NCBI GenBank assembly: GCA_003577005.1
Contig: QEUW01000423.1
Span: 1 to 6,434, forward strand
Reading direction: 5' to 3'
Length of the DNA: 6,434 nt
From: Chloroflexota bacterium
GTDB taxonomy: Bacteria > Chloroflexota > Anaerolineae > Caldilineales > Caldilineaceae
This document shows, piece after piece, positions 5,971 through 6,434 of the stretch (position 1 is the first letter of the stretch; each line of letters opens with the position of its first letter). The notes beneath the pieces are model-generated. The model was not told the origin of the DNA. It did not search any database and saw nothing but the letters and a program-made list of their open reading frames with translations. The position numbers were made by a program, and so were the translations under genes.

Positions 5971-5994
5971 GGCGCAAGGTACTCCACCTGCGCC
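5971..5994. promoter_or_regulatory. Imperfect palindrome upstream of operon, possible operator
   Basis: GGCGCAAGGT (5971-5980) faces ACCTGCGCC (5986-5994) across five bases; the arms pair fully except for one bulged A. It lies 45-68 bp upstream of the DUF998 start, where a promoter or regulator site would be expected. I cannot place convincing -35 and -10 boxes nearby, and no regulator gene is in the window, so the operator reading is tentative. Confidence 0.3.
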
Positions 5995-5999
5995 GCTGG

Positions 6000-6228
6000 C
6001 TAGTGCAGAATTAGGCAACGGTTTCGGTATCTTTTTCCGGCGCCACCGCCCGGCGATGAATCGCCGGGCTAGCGAACGGCGCCCCATGAATGGGGGCTTG
6101 AGCGCCTGGTTACAAGCCAGATTTATCTGGCGCTGTTCTTGAGCCGGGGGATTGATCCCCCGGCGGCCCGGCGAGCGGACAATGCTTCCGCCCTGTCTCA
6201 CCGAACACCTTGCTTGCAACTGCACTAG
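6000..6228. mobile_element. MITE-like multi-hairpin element with CTAG ends
   Basis: The ends are CTAGTGCAG (6000-6008) and its exact reverse complement CTGCACTAG (6220-6228). Just inside, GGCAACGGTTTCGGT on the left matches the reverse complement of the right end at 11 of 15 positions, giving imperfect terminal inverted repeats near 29 bp. The interior is a row of small hairpins with four-base loops: 6048-6069 (9-bp stem, loop TGAA), 6082-6095 (5 bp, TGAA), 6116-6131 (6 bp, TTTA) and 6143-6164 (9 bp, TTGA). GCCCGGCGA occurs directly at 6048-6056 and 6166-6174. There is no convincing ORF. The TA just inside each end, within CTAG, would suit TA-targeting IS630/mariner-type mobilisation, but this is inference. 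With the short flanks it accounts for the 310-bp spacer between the hydrolase and DUF998. Confidence 0.55.
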
Positions 6229-6236
6229 GTCATTCT

Positions 6237-6434
6237 TTACTGCACTTTGGTGATCACGCTCGCCAGGACCTCCTCCCATGCGTCCACGCCCTCATCGCTG
6301 ATGCCAAAGCGCACCGCGACCGCCCTGTACTGCGGGGAGACGTAGATCCGCTGCCCCAGGTGGCCGATCGCCATGAAGTCGTAGCTGCCGTCGGGCTTGA
6401 GCCTGCCCCACCACTGGTACTTGTAGTAGCCGAT
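6237..6434 (-). CDS. Beta-lactamase-like serine hydrolase, C-terminal fragment (5' end beyond window)
   Basis: An open frame enters from the right edge and ends at TAA (6239-6237), leaving 65 residues. It reads YYKYQWWGRLKPDGSYDFMA, then IGHLGQRIYVSPQYRAVAVR, then a closing amphipathic helix (DAWEEVLASVITKVQ). The YxYQWW strand followed by A-x-G-H-x-G-Q-x-I-Y-V-x-P is the C-terminal signature of the PF00144 class C beta-lactamase/esterase/6-aminohexanoate-dimer hydrolase group; H25-L-G is the counterpart of the KTG box. The catalytic SxxK and YxN motifs would lie outside the window. Members hydrolyse amide or ester bonds with a nucleophilic serine; many are not antibiotic resistance enzymes. 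It is separated from the downstream operon by the MITE-like element. Confidence 0.8.
   Translation of the reverse strand: MGYYKYQWWGRLKPDGSYDFMAIGHLGQRIYVSPQYRAVAVRFGISDEGVDAWEEVLASVITKVQ

Noticed and set aside
6048..6164. CRISPR-like array
   Set aside because: The stems differ in sequence and spacing is irregular; there are no constant repeats with unique spacers.
6220..6247. CTGCACT direct repeat (6220 and 6240) as a target-site duplication
   Set aside because: Only seven bases, and the second copy is part of the hydrolase coding end on the same side of the element, so it does not flank it.
5962..6279. 105-residue minus-strand ORF across the hairpin region
   Set aside because: It covers the repeat element and the end of the hydrolase gene in the wrong frame; no ribosome binding site or domain was seen.

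Overview
The window is GC-rich and compactly coded, and every gene I can support reads on the minus strand. Protein style suggests Chloroflexota (Chloroflexus/Roseiflexus-like): DUF998 membrane protein, CPBP proteins with an EELGWTGFA signature, a PNPOx-like split-barrel protein, and palindromic repeats built on ACCTCC/GGAGGT. This is an impression from family resemblance; no rRNA or marker gene is present to confirm it.

Layout in the direction of transcription (right to left). At 6434-6237 is the C-terminal end of a serine beta-lactamase-like hydrolase, cut by the window edge. A 310-bp spacer (6236-5927) follows; it holds a roughly 229-bp MITE-like element made of small hairpins between inverted ends, then an imperfect palindrome close to the next gene. 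Next comes a likely six-gene operon with gaps of 27-102 nt: a DUF998 six-helix membrane protein (5926-5255), CPBP copy A (5197-4325), CPBP copy B (4297-3431), a DUF4097/LiaF-like beta-repeat protein (3337-2600), CPBP copy C (2497-1592) and CPBP copy D (1534-647). After a 168-bp spacer (646-479) holding a short MITE-like element with a perfect 26-bp inverted repeat comes the start of a PNPOx-like flavin/F420-fold protein (478-1), also cut by the edge.

The centre of interest is the array of four CPBP (Abi/Rce1-like) intramembrane metalloprotease homologues. All four keep the paired glutamates and the two histidines expected at the active site, and all four have Thr where the canonical EExxxR motif has Arg. 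The array grew by duplication, and the scars are visible. The 107 bp ahead of copy D (including the end of copy C) align without gaps to the 107 bp ahead of copy A (including the end of the DUF998 gene), so copy C carries a DUF998-derived C-terminal tail. A 70-bp relic resembling the DUF4097 gene's 3' end sits just upstream of that gene's start.

CPBP proteases, a soluble LiaF-like repeat protein and DUF998 in one transcription unit would fit an envelope-stress, peptide-resistance or self-immunity function. That is inference; no substrate or regulator gene is visible.
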